9,413 nt of DNA from Firmicutes bacterium UBA1440 (GCA_002329565.1 DCTM01000030.1:67529-76941), one strand, 5' to 3'; positions 1-6,872 are shown, counted from the stretch's first letter. Program-made: numbers and translations. Notes: a model not told the origin generated them from the letters alone.

Positions 1-154
1 GCACCGCCTGCCTCGAAACGCCGAACTCATTCGAAATCTCTGACAGCGAATAATTCTCCTGATGATACAGGTTCATCACATCCCGCTGTTTTTCCGTAAG
101 CAGTCTGCCGTAAAAATCGTACAGCAGGCTCGTTTCGGTTATCTTATCAAACAT
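1..154 (-). CDS. ylxM: YlxM-like (UPF0122) helix-turn-helix protein, N-terminal part only
   Basis: The visible 51 codons start [16 protein letters not shown] and continue with an [22 protein letters not shown] stretch broken by an HTH-like [14 protein letters not shown] segment. The gene then runs off the left edge. This is the usual N-terminus of the YlxM/p13 family, short sigma-70 region 4-like HTH proteins normally encoded just before ffh and thought to modulate the signal recognition particle pathway. The start is ATG at 152-154, preceded on the minus strand by a GAGGTGAG ribosome binding site at good spacing. The expected downstream neighbour, ffh, would lie outside the window. The family call rests on the pattern of the fragment and cannot be confirmed over its full length. 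Confidence 0.85.
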   Translation of the reverse strand, partial: MFDKITETSLLYDFYGRLLTEKQRDVMNLYHQENYSLSEISNEFGVSRQAV

Positions 155-171
155 AGGACTCACCTCACTTT

Positions 172-195
172 GTGACAAGTAAAATCACTTGACAC
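172..195. repeat. Imperfect inverted repeat in the ylxM leader
   Basis: GTGACAAGT (172-180) and ACTTGACAC (187-195) pair at 8 of 9 positions around a 6-nt loop. If the promoter at 202-230 is the one used, this hairpin would sit at the very 5' end of the ylxM transcript, just before its ribosome binding site. It may be a small leader hairpin or a protein-binding site, or it may be chance. Confidence 0.35.
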
Positions 196-201
196 CGTAC
201 T

Positions 202-230
202 ACCTTAACACAAAAAAATATGCCTGTCAA
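202..230 (-). promoter_or_regulatory. Candidate sigma-A promoter for ylxM
   Basis: On the minus strand a perfect -35 TTGACA (225-230) is followed after 17 nt by TAAGGT (202-207), a weak -10 with 3 of 6 consensus bases. The -35 lies inside the 3' arm of the terminator of the upstream deacylase gene, so termination and initiation signals overlap. The weak -10 keeps confidence modest. Confidence 0.4.
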
Positions 231-253
231 GCCATTTTGCTTGAAAGACATAT
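211..253 (-). terminator. Rho-independent terminator behind the deacylase gene
   Basis: Read on the minus strand, an 8-bp stem (ATATGTCT with AGGCATAT, one G-U pair), one mismatch and a further 6-bp stem (TCAAGC with GCTTGA) close a 6-nt loop. A run of seven T follows. The hairpin begins 13 nt after the deacylase stop codon, which is the expected place for the end of the sppA-deacylase transcript. Confidence 0.85.
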
Positions 254-266
254 TTTATATTAAAAA

Positions 267-1220
267 TCAGTCTGCGAACTCCATTTCCTCAGGCCTTCTC
301 AAGCGCTGATGCTTGTAAATCGGCACATTGTACTTTTCGCCGAGAGCTCGTACCAAATCTTTATAGCAGGCTTTCATCTTGTCATGGAAGACAATGGCCG
401 AGACGCCGCCCTCTATCGCTTCGATGCAGTTGCACGCTTTGGCAAAGCCGTCTTCGTTCTCGTATTCACCGGTTACGAGCCACTGATTTGCAATGATATG
501 CGTTACGCCAAAGGCTTCTTCTCCCCATGTTGTAAGCGCCGCTTCGGCAAAGTTGGGCTCAAAGTGAACACCGCCTACGCAGAGCAGGTTGTGAACTTTC
601 TTGCCGTCACTCTTAAATATTTCCGTCGTCGCACGTGCCAGTGCACGGCATGCATCACTGTTCTCCCAACTGCTCGGATCGCTGCCGACCTCTATATCCA
701 TCATAGCAACCGGATACTCGAGCAACAGGTTCGGATTGCCTTCTCCGTCGTATACGCCGGACCAATGCGTAGCCTCCGTAACGACCTTGTATTCTTCGAG
801 CCCCAGCTCTTTCCTTTTTTCATCGATTGCCCGCATCAAATTTCTCATGTACTGCGGTCTGGTCGGTCCGTATACACCGGAATTGACATCTCCGAGAGAG
901 TGAACGGTCAACACATTGGACGGAGCGTTTTCTCCCTCATGCCACGTAAGCATGCCGGTGATATCGAAATCTGCAAAGTATTTATTTAAATCCGGTAAAT
1001 ATCTCGGGTAATCACGGCAGATTGCTATATCAGTGGGCACATACCAAAACTCGTTGCCTTCCTCATCTGTCTTTTTCATCGCTCTCTTGCCGTCGAAGAT
1101 GACATCCGTCTCTTCCGCAAGATATCCTTCTTCCCCGAGGATATCCCAAATAATATGTGCCACATGCCCCCATGAAGGTTCGTTGCATATAAAGTACGCC
1201 GCTTTCTTTTTTGTTGTCAT
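267..1220 (-). CDS. dtdA: Archaeal-type D-aminoacyl-tRNA deacylase (DTD2/GEK1-like)
   Basis: This 317-aa protein resembles the archaeal/plant DTD2 (DtdA, GEK1) family, which hydrolyses D-amino acids off mischarged tRNA. Family-like blocks appear in the right order: TWHEGE near residues 92-97 (compare RH.S in archaea), LTVHSLGD at 104-111, TEATHWSG at 148-155, DIEVGSDPSSW at 175-185 and VGGVHFEP at 215-222. It is somewhat longer than typical archaeal members, with an insert around 156-170. No signal peptide or membrane segment is visible, so it should be cytosolic. The ATG is preceded by GAGGAG at good spacing. It follows sppA by 45 nt with no terminator between them, so they are probably co-transcribed. 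Most bacteria use the unrelated Dtd1 fold. I am fairly sure of the family but less sure that the substrate is unchanged. Confidence 0.78.
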   Translation of the reverse strand: MTTKKKAAYFICNEPSWGHVAHIIWDILGEEGYLAEETDVIFDGKRAMKKTDEEGNEFWYVPTDIAICRDYPRYLPDLNKYFADFDITGMLTWHEGENAPSNVLTVHSLGDVNSGVYGPTRPQYMRNLMRAIDEKRKELGLEEYKVVTEATHWSGVYDGEGNPNLLLEYPVAMMDIEVGSDPSSWENSDACRALARATTEIFKSDGKKVHNLLCVGGVHFEPNFAEAALTTWGEEAFGVTHIIANQWLVTGEYENEDGFAKACNCIEAIEGGVSAIVFHDKMKACYKDLVRALGEKYNVPIYKHQRLRRPEEMEFAD

Positions 1221-1265
1221 TATTCAGTTCTCCTCTCTTTTATTTTATAATTTTTTATTCTGATT

Positions 1266-2390
1266 TTATTGCGCAAGAGCTTCACAAAGGTAGCTTGCGG
1301 GATACCCGCCCTGCCCTTCAACAAAATTCAAAATCACTGTTGCTTCATTGGTGCTGCCCAAATTGGCTATGCCCGAGAGTTTCGTGAACAGGCTGTCGAA
1401 TATGCTGCTTTCTCCGACAAATTCCATGTCAGCAAGGATACAGCTGTCTTTTGTCATCTTGTTCTGTTTGAGCATCTGAGCATAAGCCTCGTCTACGCCT
1501 CCGATATTGTCAATCAGTCCAATATTCTTTGCCTGTGAGGCGCTGTAAATTCTGCCGTCAGCAATGCTCTTGACATAAGCCGTATCGAAGCCGCGCCCCT
1601 CGGCAACCACGCCGACAAACTGCAAATATGCTTCGTTGACAAGACTTCTCCAGATTGCTTCTTCTTCCGCACTCATAGGCTGCACGCTAGATCCCATGGC
1701 CTTGTTGGGACCCGACGTGATCGTCTTGACCTTGATGCCGTACTTGCTCAGAAACTCCGAAAAATCGTAAATATTACCGACAGTCACACCGATAGATCCT
1801 GTCCAAGTATTCCTGTTCGCGTAAATTTTATCGCACGGAGCCGAGATATAGTAACCGCCGGAGGCCGCCATACTGCCCATAACGGCATAGACAGGCCTTT
1901 TGGTCTTATCTTGATATTCCTTGATTTTCAAATAAAGCTCGTCACTCTCGTATATAGTGCCGCCCGGGCTGTCTATAAAAAGAATAATGCCGTGGTTCCG
2001 TTTGTCTTTAATGAGTTCATCTATTGTATTCATTGTCCAATCATGCTGATATCCCACGGCTCTTCCCCAGGTATCCGTATTTTTGCTCTGAATCGTACCC
2101 TCCACATGGAGCTCGGCGATATATTCTGTTGACGGTACCGCAGCTGCTTTGGAATTGCCTGACTCGCCAAACCCATAAATCGCGACCAGAAATATTGCCG
2201 CCAAAATGCCCACAAATATAAGCAGATTTTTCCATAGAGGTCTTTTTTTCTTGGCTGTTAACGGCGCTTGGGAATATGCCGGAATTGTATATCCCACTCC
2301 GGCATCAAAATATCTTATGCCGTTTTCATCGGGTTCACTGATTGAACCTCCGCGATGCTCCTGAGCGCTCCCGTGTGTTCTTTCATCCAT
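1266..2390 (-). CDS. sppA: Signal peptide peptidase SppA, membrane-bound serine protease
   Basis: SppA degrades signal peptides left in the membrane after secretion, using a Ser/Lys dyad on the outer face. The 374-aa protein has a ~50-residue cytosolic N-terminus ending in KKKR, one membrane segment at about 55-72, and then the protease domain. Visible motifs are FIDSPGG (138-144), the nucleophile region GSMAASGGYY with Ser177, WTGSIGV (196-202) and the general-base region SGPNKAMGS with Lys230. The 53-residue Ser-Lys spacing matches the short Bacillus-type SppA (Ser147/Lys199), not the double-length E. coli form. The start ATG has an AAGGA site about 9 nt upstream. The gene diverges from the GntR/ABC cassette and heads a probable operon with the deacylase gene. 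I see nothing broken or missing. Confidence 0.93.
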   Translation of the reverse strand: MDERTHGSAQEHRGGSISEPDENGIRYFDAGVGYTIPAYSQAPLTAKKKRPLWKNLLIFVGILAAIFLVAIYGFGESGNSKAAAVPSTEYIAELHVEGTIQSKNTDTWGRAVGYQHDWTMNTIDELIKDKRNHGIILFIDSPGGTIYESDELYLKIKEYQDKTKRPVYAVMGSMAASGGYYISAPCDKIYANRNTWTGSIGVTVGNIYDFSEFLSKYGIKVKTITSGPNKAMGSSVQPMSAEEEAIWRSLVNEAYLQFVGVVAEGRGFDTAYVKSIADGRIYSASQAKNIGLIDNIGGVDEAYAQMLKQNKMTKDSCILADMEFVGESSIFDSLFTKLSGIANLGSTNEATVILNFVEGQGGYPASYLCEALAQ

Positions 2391-2443
2391 GCCGGTATCC
2401 TTTCTGTCTTTTGTACAACGTTCTTTTTACTATGAATTGAAAT

Positions 2444-2472
2444 ATTATATCATATTTTTGTGTTTTTGCAAA
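2444..2472 (-). promoter_or_regulatory. Sigma-A promoter for sppA
   Basis: On the minus strand a perfect extended -10, TGATATAAT (TATAAT at 2444-2449), lies 17 nt downstream of TTTGCA (2467-2472), a 4-of-6 -35. The predicted start site gives a leader of roughly 45 nt before sppA. A 12-bp palindrome, TTTTTGCAAAAA (2463-2474), covers the -35, but in such AT-rich DNA it may mean nothing. Confidence 0.7.
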
Positions 2473-2489
2473 AATTATTTCAAAAACAG

Positions 2490-2519
2490 TTGACAGTGTA
2501 CTATGTCACATAGTACACT
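2490..2519 (+). promoter_or_regulatory. Promoter of the GntR/ABC cassette
   Basis: A consensus -35 TTGACA (2490-2495) is followed after 18 nt by TACACT (2514-2519), a 4-of-6 -10. The spacer is occupied by the palindromic operator, so a bound repressor would block RNA polymerase directly. A second TTGACA at 2519-2524 has no usable -10 before the ribosome binding site. Confidence 0.65.
2495..2519. promoter_or_regulatory. Perfect palindromic operator for the GntR regulator
   Basis: Two 12-nt arms, AGTGTACTATGT (2495-2506) and ACATAGTACACT (2508-2519), are exact reverse complements around one central C at 2507. The palindrome lies between the -35 and -10 of the promoter reading into the GntR gene, 35 nt before its start codon. 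GntR/YtrA-type repressors bind as dimers to such palindromes in their own promoters, so autorepression of the cassette is the natural reading. The site also lies about 23 nt upstream of the sppA -35. Confidence 0.85.
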
Positions 2520-2553
2520 TGACACATAAACCATTAAAGGGGGTTTTTTATAG

Positions 2554-2937
2554 ATGTTTCAGCTTGACTTAAAGAGCAGAAAATCCATTTACGAGCAAGT
2601 GATGGATAACCTCAAGGAGCTGATCATTTCCGGAGTTCTCAAAGAAGGGGAAAAGTTACCTTCCGTGAGGGAACTCTCGCACAGCCTGACCGTCAATCCG
2701 AACACAGTGCAAAAGGCTTACAGGGAGCTTGAGCGACAAGGCTACATCTATATTGTCTCAGGCCTCGGGACTTTCGTTTCCGAGAAGAGCCAAATCCAAA
2801 GGGATACGGCGCGCATCGAGGCAATCAAGGGTGAGCTCAAAAATTGCATCAAGGAGCTGCACTACCTAGGACTCACAGATCAGGAAGCAAAAACGCTTGT
2901 CTTCGGAATTTTTAAAGAAGGGAGCGATCGGAAATGA
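2554..2937 (+). CDS. GntR family regulator, YtrA subfamily
   Basis: This 127-aa protein has an N-terminal winged helix of about residues 8-76, with the GntR signature SIYEQV (11-16), LPSVRELSHSLTVNPNTV (35-52) and the wing GLGTFVSE (70-77). A short ~45-residue helical tail follows, the small dimerisation tail typical of the YtrA subfamily, with no ligand domain of FadR or HutC type. It probably represses its own operon through the palindrome at 2495-2519. The start ATG follows AAAGGGGG at 10 nt. Its stop overlaps the ATG of the ABC ATPase gene (ATGA), implying translational coupling. Relatives control ABC exporters that respond to cell-envelope stress or peptide antibiotics, but the signal sensed here is unknown. 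Confidence 0.92.
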   Translation: MFQLDLKSRKSIYEQVMDNLKELIISGVLKEGEKLPSVRELSHSLTVNPNTVQKAYRELERQGYIYIVSGLGTFVSEKSQIQRDTARIEAIKGELKNCIKELHYLGLTDQEAKTLVFGIFKEGSDRK

Positions 2938-3830
2938 TCCAAGTATCAAATGTCGACAAGTATTTCGACAAATTCAAAGCGCTTGACAATCTTTCTCTTA
3001 ACATCCGTACCGGTTCTATCTATGGCCTTGTAGGCACGAACGGTTCGGGCAAAACGACGATTATCAAGCATATCACGGGGGTGTTGCGTCCCGATGCAGG
3101 GGAAATTATCATCGGTGGCGAAAACATCTGCGACAACGAGAACTTAAAACGCAGGATCGGTTTCATCCCTGATGACCTTTATTTCTTTGCGTCCTATACG
3201 CTTAAAGAAATGGCGGTCTTCATGCGTAAGCTCTATCCGAATTGGAACGAGGAGCGTTTTGAATCGATGTGCAGACAATTCAATCTGGACAAAAGCAGAA
3301 AGCTGTCGAAGTTCTCCAAAGGGATGCAAAAGCAAGCAGCCTTCACACTGAACATGTCGATCATGCCCGACTGGCTGATCCTCGACGAACCGATCGACGG
3401 CCTCGATCCTATCGTGCGTAAGATCGTCTGGAAGTACATCGTCGATGATGTGGCAGCGCGCGACATGACCGTACTCGTTTCTTCTCACAACCTGAGGGAA
3501 ATGGAGGGTATCTGCGATTCCATCGGAATCCTCACAAATGGGCATCTCGTCATGGAACGCGACCTCGATGAACTCAAAAGCGACATTCATAAGATTCAGG
3601 TGGCTTACACAAAGCCTGTCGAGAATCCGTATGCAGGACTCAACATTGTGCACAAAGAATCGCGCGGTGCAGTCGATTTGTTAATCGTCCGCAACAACCG
3701 TGAAACTGTCGAGCAAATTATCGGCATGAGCGATCCCGCGGTATTTGATATTCTGCCGCTGTCGCTCGAAGAAATTTTCATCTATGAGTTAGGAGGTGCA
3801 GACAATGAAATCCAAGGCATCATATTTTAA
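2934..3830 (+). CDS. ABC transporter ATP-binding protein (YtrB-like)
   Basis: This 298-aa cytosolic ATPase should power the permease encoded next. Motifs are Walker A GTNGSGKT (34-41), a signature region FSKGMQKQ (127-134) in place of canonical LSGGQ, Walker B LILDEP (148-153), D-loop DGLDP (155-159) and switch His185 in VSSHNL. At the usual Q-loop position it reads FIPDD (77-81), with Asp instead of Gln. All catalytic residues are present, so it should be active. About 80 residues beyond the core domain form a C-terminal extension like that of other ABC-2-type exporter ATPases. It overlaps the regulator gene by 4 nt and the true permease start by 26 nt. The exported substrate cannot be read from the sequence. 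Confidence 0.93.
   Translation: MIQVSNVDKYFDKFKALDNLSLNIRTGSIYGLVGTNGSGKTTIIKHITGVLRPDAGEIIIGGENICDNENLKRRIGFIPDDLYFFASYTLKEMAVFMRKLYPNWNEERFESMCRQFNLDKSRKLSKFSKGMQKQAAFTLNMSIMPDWLILDEPIDGLDPIVRKIVWKYIVDDVAARDMTVLVSSHNLREMEGICDSIGILTNGHLVMERDLDELKSDIHKIQVAYTKPVENPYAGLNIVHKESRGAVDLLIVRNNRETVEQIIGMSDPAVFDILPLSLEEIFIYELGGADNEIQGIIF
3791..3796 (+). promoter_or_regulatory. Ribosome binding site that decides the permease start
   Basis: A perfect AGGAGG lies 8 nt before the ATG at 3805-3807. It overlaps the upstream in-frame GTG at 3796-3798, which therefore cannot be the start. The site lies inside the end of the ATPase gene. Confidence 0.85.
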
Positions 3831-5901
3831 CTTCTCACCGACACTCATACAAGAAAACTTTCGCAGGTTCTGGGCTGTTTCGGCGCTGGGATTTCTCGTC
3901 TATTTCTTATCGGGCATTTTCCCGATTTTGATGAGTTACGGTAAGATTAATAATCTGTCATTCTACATCAAAATGACGCTCGAGAATCAGCAGCCCTTCT
4001 TTGCCGCGGTGGATCTGTTAATGCCGATTGCCGCAGCGGTCGTAGTATTGCGCTATTTGCAGCAATCCAGCTCAGTCACCTATATGAACGCCCTTCCCGT
4101 CTCGCGTGCAAGGCTGTTCAACAGTAACCTGATCTCCGGCTGGTTGATGAGCATGATTCCGGTTCTTGCAACGGGTATTCTGCTTTTCCTTCTTTCAAAA
4201 CCTACGCATGAAATCACATACTATTCCCAAGATAAGCCGGTATTCGGACCTGACATATTCACAAACGCCGCCGTCGCGGGCTGGCTGTGGCAAACCGTGC
4301 TTGTGGTGACATTCATCTATGTTGTTGCAATCTTTGCCGGAATGGTCGTCGGAAACTCTGTCTTGCAAATGCTTTTGGCCTTTACGCTTTGCTTCCTCGT
4401 GCCGGCAATTCATTTGGTACTTTGTATGTACTTTGAACAATACCTGTGGGGTTATGTGCCGGGATACGAAGAGACGCTCAACCTGTTACCGTGGCTTGCC
4501 ATGTTGCGCGGCGAGCCGTTCAGTATCGGCCTGACCGCCGTCTACCTCGCAATTATAGTTTTGCTTGTCGTCTTCTCGGGTGTGCTGAACTACAAACGCA
4601 AGCTCGAAAAAGCCGGCGACGGTGTCATCTTCGGATTCATGGTACCGGTGCTCTGCTATCTGATTGCGTTCCTCGGAATGTCGCTGTTTGGATTCTATTT
4701 CTACGCGATGAGCAATGAAAGCTATTCCTACATGTATGCGGGTATGGCCGCAGGGGCGCTCATCCTTTTCATCATTGCGAGGATGCTGGTCTACAAAACT
4801 CCGCGCATCTTCAACAAGCAGAGCGTCAAGAGTTTTCTGGTCTTCGGCCTGGCAGCTGTATTCTTCGTCTGCGCTCTGTCCTTTGACCTGACAGGTTTTG
4901 AGGACCGCGTGCCGAATGCAACCGGCGTTACGGGCGCGACGGTCAACGCAGGTGCCATCCAAGGGGTAAACGCACAAGAAGATGGCCGCTACAACAGCGA
5001 ATTTTACGGCAACGGTCAACAACTGCAATTTACCGACCCCGCTGCCTTAGCCACCATCGAACAATATCACCGATATATCGTCGACAACAAAGCCCGGTTC
5101 AAGGATGCCGATGCAGTCGACTACTACTATAACGCCACGACCGTACTCACTTACTACAAAGACGGTAAGCGCTCCATGGCACGTAGCTACCCGCTGCCGT
5201 ACAACCAGGCGGCTGAAGAATATATGGCCGTTCTCTACGAATCCCGGGAGTTCAAGGATTTCTATTCGCTGAAAAACGTCAATTTCGGTGCGCCAAAATC
5301 AATCACGGTGCAATACCTGAATTCGTCGTTCACCGTCAATAAGAGTGACGTCGATACCTTTATCGCCTTGCTCGACCGAGACTTTGCAGCGCGTACCTAC
5401 AGTGAACACTTGGCCAACGAGCTCTGCTACGCGCAAGTTATCTTGGAATATCCGCACGCGCAATACAAAGACTCGACGCAGACCATCACCTTGGATATCA
5501 AGCGCAGCGATGTCAACACCATCAAGTGGCTCGAAGAACGCGGTTACGCACAACTGCGCGCACAGGATGTCACTGCCGTCACTGCTGTAACGGTAACTTA
5601 TGAGTACCCGGCCAAAGGCTCTGAAGACGATCCCAAGAGTGAGGACATCTCGATCAAATCGGACGAAATCAAGACCATCACCGATCGCAGTCAAATCGCC
5701 TATATTCTTGAGCACGGACAGTCTTATCTGCTCCCGGGTGTGAAAGAATACTACATTGTTTCGCTGCAAAACGTGCAACCGGAGTATTACTCGGAAAGCA
5801 CCTACGATGAGAATTATGGTTCAATCCAAACAAAGGACGGCTACAGGGTACTTGCCCTCTACTTCACGCCCGAAACGGCACCCGACTTTATTAAAAAATA
5901 A
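3805..5901 (+). CDS. ABC-2-like permease with a large C-terminal extracytoplasmic domain (DUF6449-like)
   Basis: This 698-aa membrane subunit partners the upstream ATPase. The first ~360 residues hold about nine hydrophobic stretches, near 24-43, 66-84, 109-129, 158-182, 186-209, 241-261, 275-300, 311-330 and 343-361. The loop motif MNALPVSRARLFNSN (about 94-108) resembles the short-loop motif common in Firmicute ABC-2 permeases. The last ~335 residues are hydrophilic and rich in Tyr, Asp and Asn, with no membrane segment. They resemble the domain I know as DUF6449, and I expect it outside the membrane. Start choice follows the AGGAGG at 3791. The gene closes the GntR-controlled cassette and is followed at once by a strong hairpin. 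A role in export or in resistance to envelope-active compounds is inferred from related cassettes, not shown here. Confidence 0.85.
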   Translation: MKSKASYFNFSPTLIQENFRRFWAVSALGFLVYFLSGIFPILMSYGKINNLSFYIKMTLENQQPFFAAVDLLMPIAAAVVVLRYLQQSSSVTYMNALPVSRARLFNSNLISGWLMSMIPVLATGILLFLLSKPTHEITYYSQDKPVFGPDIFTNAAVAGWLWQTVLVVTFIYVVAIFAGMVVGNSVLQMLLAFTLCFLVPAIHLVLCMYFEQYLWGYVPGYEETLNLLPWLAMLRGEPFSIGLTAVYLAIIVLLVVFSGVLNYKRKLEKAGDGVIFGFMVPVLCYLIAFLGMSLFGFYFYAMSNESYSYMYAGMAAGALILFIIARMLVYKTPRIFNKQSVKSFLVFGLAAVFFVCALSFDLTGFEDRVPNATGVTGATVNAGAIQGVNAQEDGRYNSEFYGNGQQLQFTDPAALATIEQYHRYIVDNKARFKDADAVDYYYNATTVLTYYKDGKRSMARSYPLPYNQAAEEYMAVLYESREFKDFYSLKNVNFGAPKSITVQYLNSSFTVNKSDVDTFIALLDRDFAARTYSEHLANELCYAQVILEYPHAQYKDSTQTITLDIKRSDVNTIKWLEERGYAQLRAQDVTAVTAVTVTYEYPAKGSEDDPKSEDISIKSDEIKTITDRSQIAYILEHGQSYLLPGVKEYYIVSLQNVQPEYYSESTYDENYGSIQTKDGYRVLALYFTPETAPDFIKK

Positions 5902-5912
5902 CCGAATAACAA

Positions 5913-5960
5913 CAAAAGGGCCTCGAAACAGGATCAATATTACTGCTCGAGGCCCTTTTG
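5913..5960. terminator. Strong hairpin terminator behind the permease gene
   Basis: CAAAAGGGCCTCGA (5913-5926) and TCGAGGCCCTTTTG (5947-5960) form a perfect 14-bp stem around a 20-nt loop, starting 11 nt after the permease stop codon. The stem runs into TTTT on the plus strand, and its A-rich base would also give T-rich sequence on the minus strand, so it may work in both directions. Part of the loop can pair with sequence just downstream, as described in the findings. Confidence 0.8.
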
Positions 5961-5988
5961 TATTGATCTGTATAGCAACAGTCCTGTC

Positions 5989-6036
5989 AAAAAACGCGTT
6001 CGCGAGTCTGCCCGGCTCTCCGTAAGCGCGTTTTTT
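5989..6036 (-). terminator. Terminator behind mrp, probably bidirectional
   Basis: AAAAAACGCG (5989-5998) and CGCGTTTTTT (6027-6036) are exact reverse complements around a 28-nt loop that can fold further (GAG 6004-6006 with CTC 6016-6018). On the minus strand the hairpin starts 17 nt after the mrp stop and its final arm ends in TTTTTT. On the plus strand it also ends in TTTTTT, giving a backup for the ABC cassette. Confidence 0.75.
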
Positions 6037-6053
6037 AACGATATAAAGGGCTT

Positions 6054-6872
6054 TTATTTTATGCTCTCCGCAAGTTCGTCGAGCCAGTCTCCCGTGAATT
6101 CTTCAAGCTTGCCTTCATCCGCCAGTTTTGTGAGTGCGGAATCCAGAGGCAGCTTTGCAATCTTCTCGATATTGTAGCGCGCCGCAACCTCTTCAATATG
6201 GCTGTCGCCGAAAATCTTATGCCGGGTCGAGCAATCCGGGCAGACATAATATGACATGTTCTCAACGATACCGAGCACCGGCACATCCATCAACTCCGCC
6301 ATCTTGGCTGCCTTACCCACAATCATGGAAACGAGTTCCTGCGGAGATGTTACGATGATAATTCCATCGATCGGAATGGATTGGAATACCGTCAAAGGTA
6401 CATCACCTGTTCCCGGAGGCATGTCGATGAACATATAGTCCTCATCCTCCCAGATAACATCCTTCCAGAACTGCGTGACCACACCCGCAATCACAGGTCC
6501 TCTCCAGACGACCGGGTCGTCGGGGCTGTTGAGCAGCAAGTTGACCGACATCACATCGATGCCCGTGGATGTCTGTTCCGGAAAAATCGCCGTCTCTGTG
6601 GCCGTCGCCTTCTTGTTGATGCCGAATATTTTCGGTATTGACGGGCCTGTAATATCGGCGTCAAGGATAGCGACTCGATTTCCTTTACGCTTCATTGTTA
6701 CAGCCAACAGGGAAGTCACCATCGACTTGCCGACACCGCCCTTGCCCGATACTACGCCGATAACTTTCTTAACGCTGCTGAATTGATTAAGTGGTTCTTT
6801 CACGATTTGCGGCTCGCTTCTTTCTCCGCATTCGGATCCGCATGAGCTGCAATCATGTGTACAATTTGCCAT
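6054..6872 (-). CDS. mrp: Mrp/NBP35-type Fe-S cluster carrier P-loop ATPase
   Basis: Mrp (ApbC/NBP35) proteins bind and hand on Fe-S clusters in the cytosol as ATP-dependent dimers. The 272-aa protein has a deviant Walker A, SGKGGVGKS (42-50), followed by AILDADITGPSIPKIFG (68-84), VWRGP (122-126), FIDMPPGTGD (148-157) and the C-terminal cluster-binding pair Cys211/Cys214 in VCPDC. The N-terminus also carries a compact Cys group (Cys4, 8, 11, 15), which suggests a second metal or cluster site. The start is MANCTHDC at 6872. An AAGGAGGAG site lies 6 nt upstream, and the dedicated promoter maps inside the only possible N-terminal extension, so that longer frame is rejected. Mrp is a housekeeping protein with no evident link to the operon upstream. 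Confidence 0.93.
   Translation of the reverse strand: MANCTHDCSSCGSECGERSEPQIVKEPLNQFSSVKKVIGVVSGKGGVGKSMVTSLLAVTMKRKGNRVAILDADITGPSIPKIFGINKKATATETAIFPEQTSTGIDVMSVNLLLNSPDDPVVWRGPVIAGVVTQFWKDVIWEDEDYMFIDMPPGTGDVPLTVFQSIPIDGIIIVTSPQELVSMIVGKAAKMAELMDVPVLGIVENMSYYVCPDCSTRHKIFGDSHIEEVAARYNIEKIAKLPLDSALTKLADEGKLEEFTGDWLDELAESIK

Noticed and set aside
187..203. Possible second GntR operator near ylxM (CACTTGACACCGTACTAC resembles one operator half plus flank)
   Set aside because: Only GTACTA and the common TTGACA-like string match, and there is no palindrome. It is probably chance.
309..989. Long plus-strand open frame of 226 codons opposite the deacylase gene
   Set aside because: It is antisense to a gene with clear family motifs, has no recognisable domain and is best explained as a shadow frame. 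The same holds for frames opposite the ABC genes at 3144-3653, 4486-5028 and 5299-5778.
2519..2547. Second promoter from the TTGACA at 2519-2524
   Set aside because: The matching -10 position falls in the AAAGGGGG ribosome binding site and has no TATAAT-like sequence.
3796..3804. GTG at 3796 as the permease start
   Set aside because: It overlaps the AGGAGG that serves the ATG at 3805.
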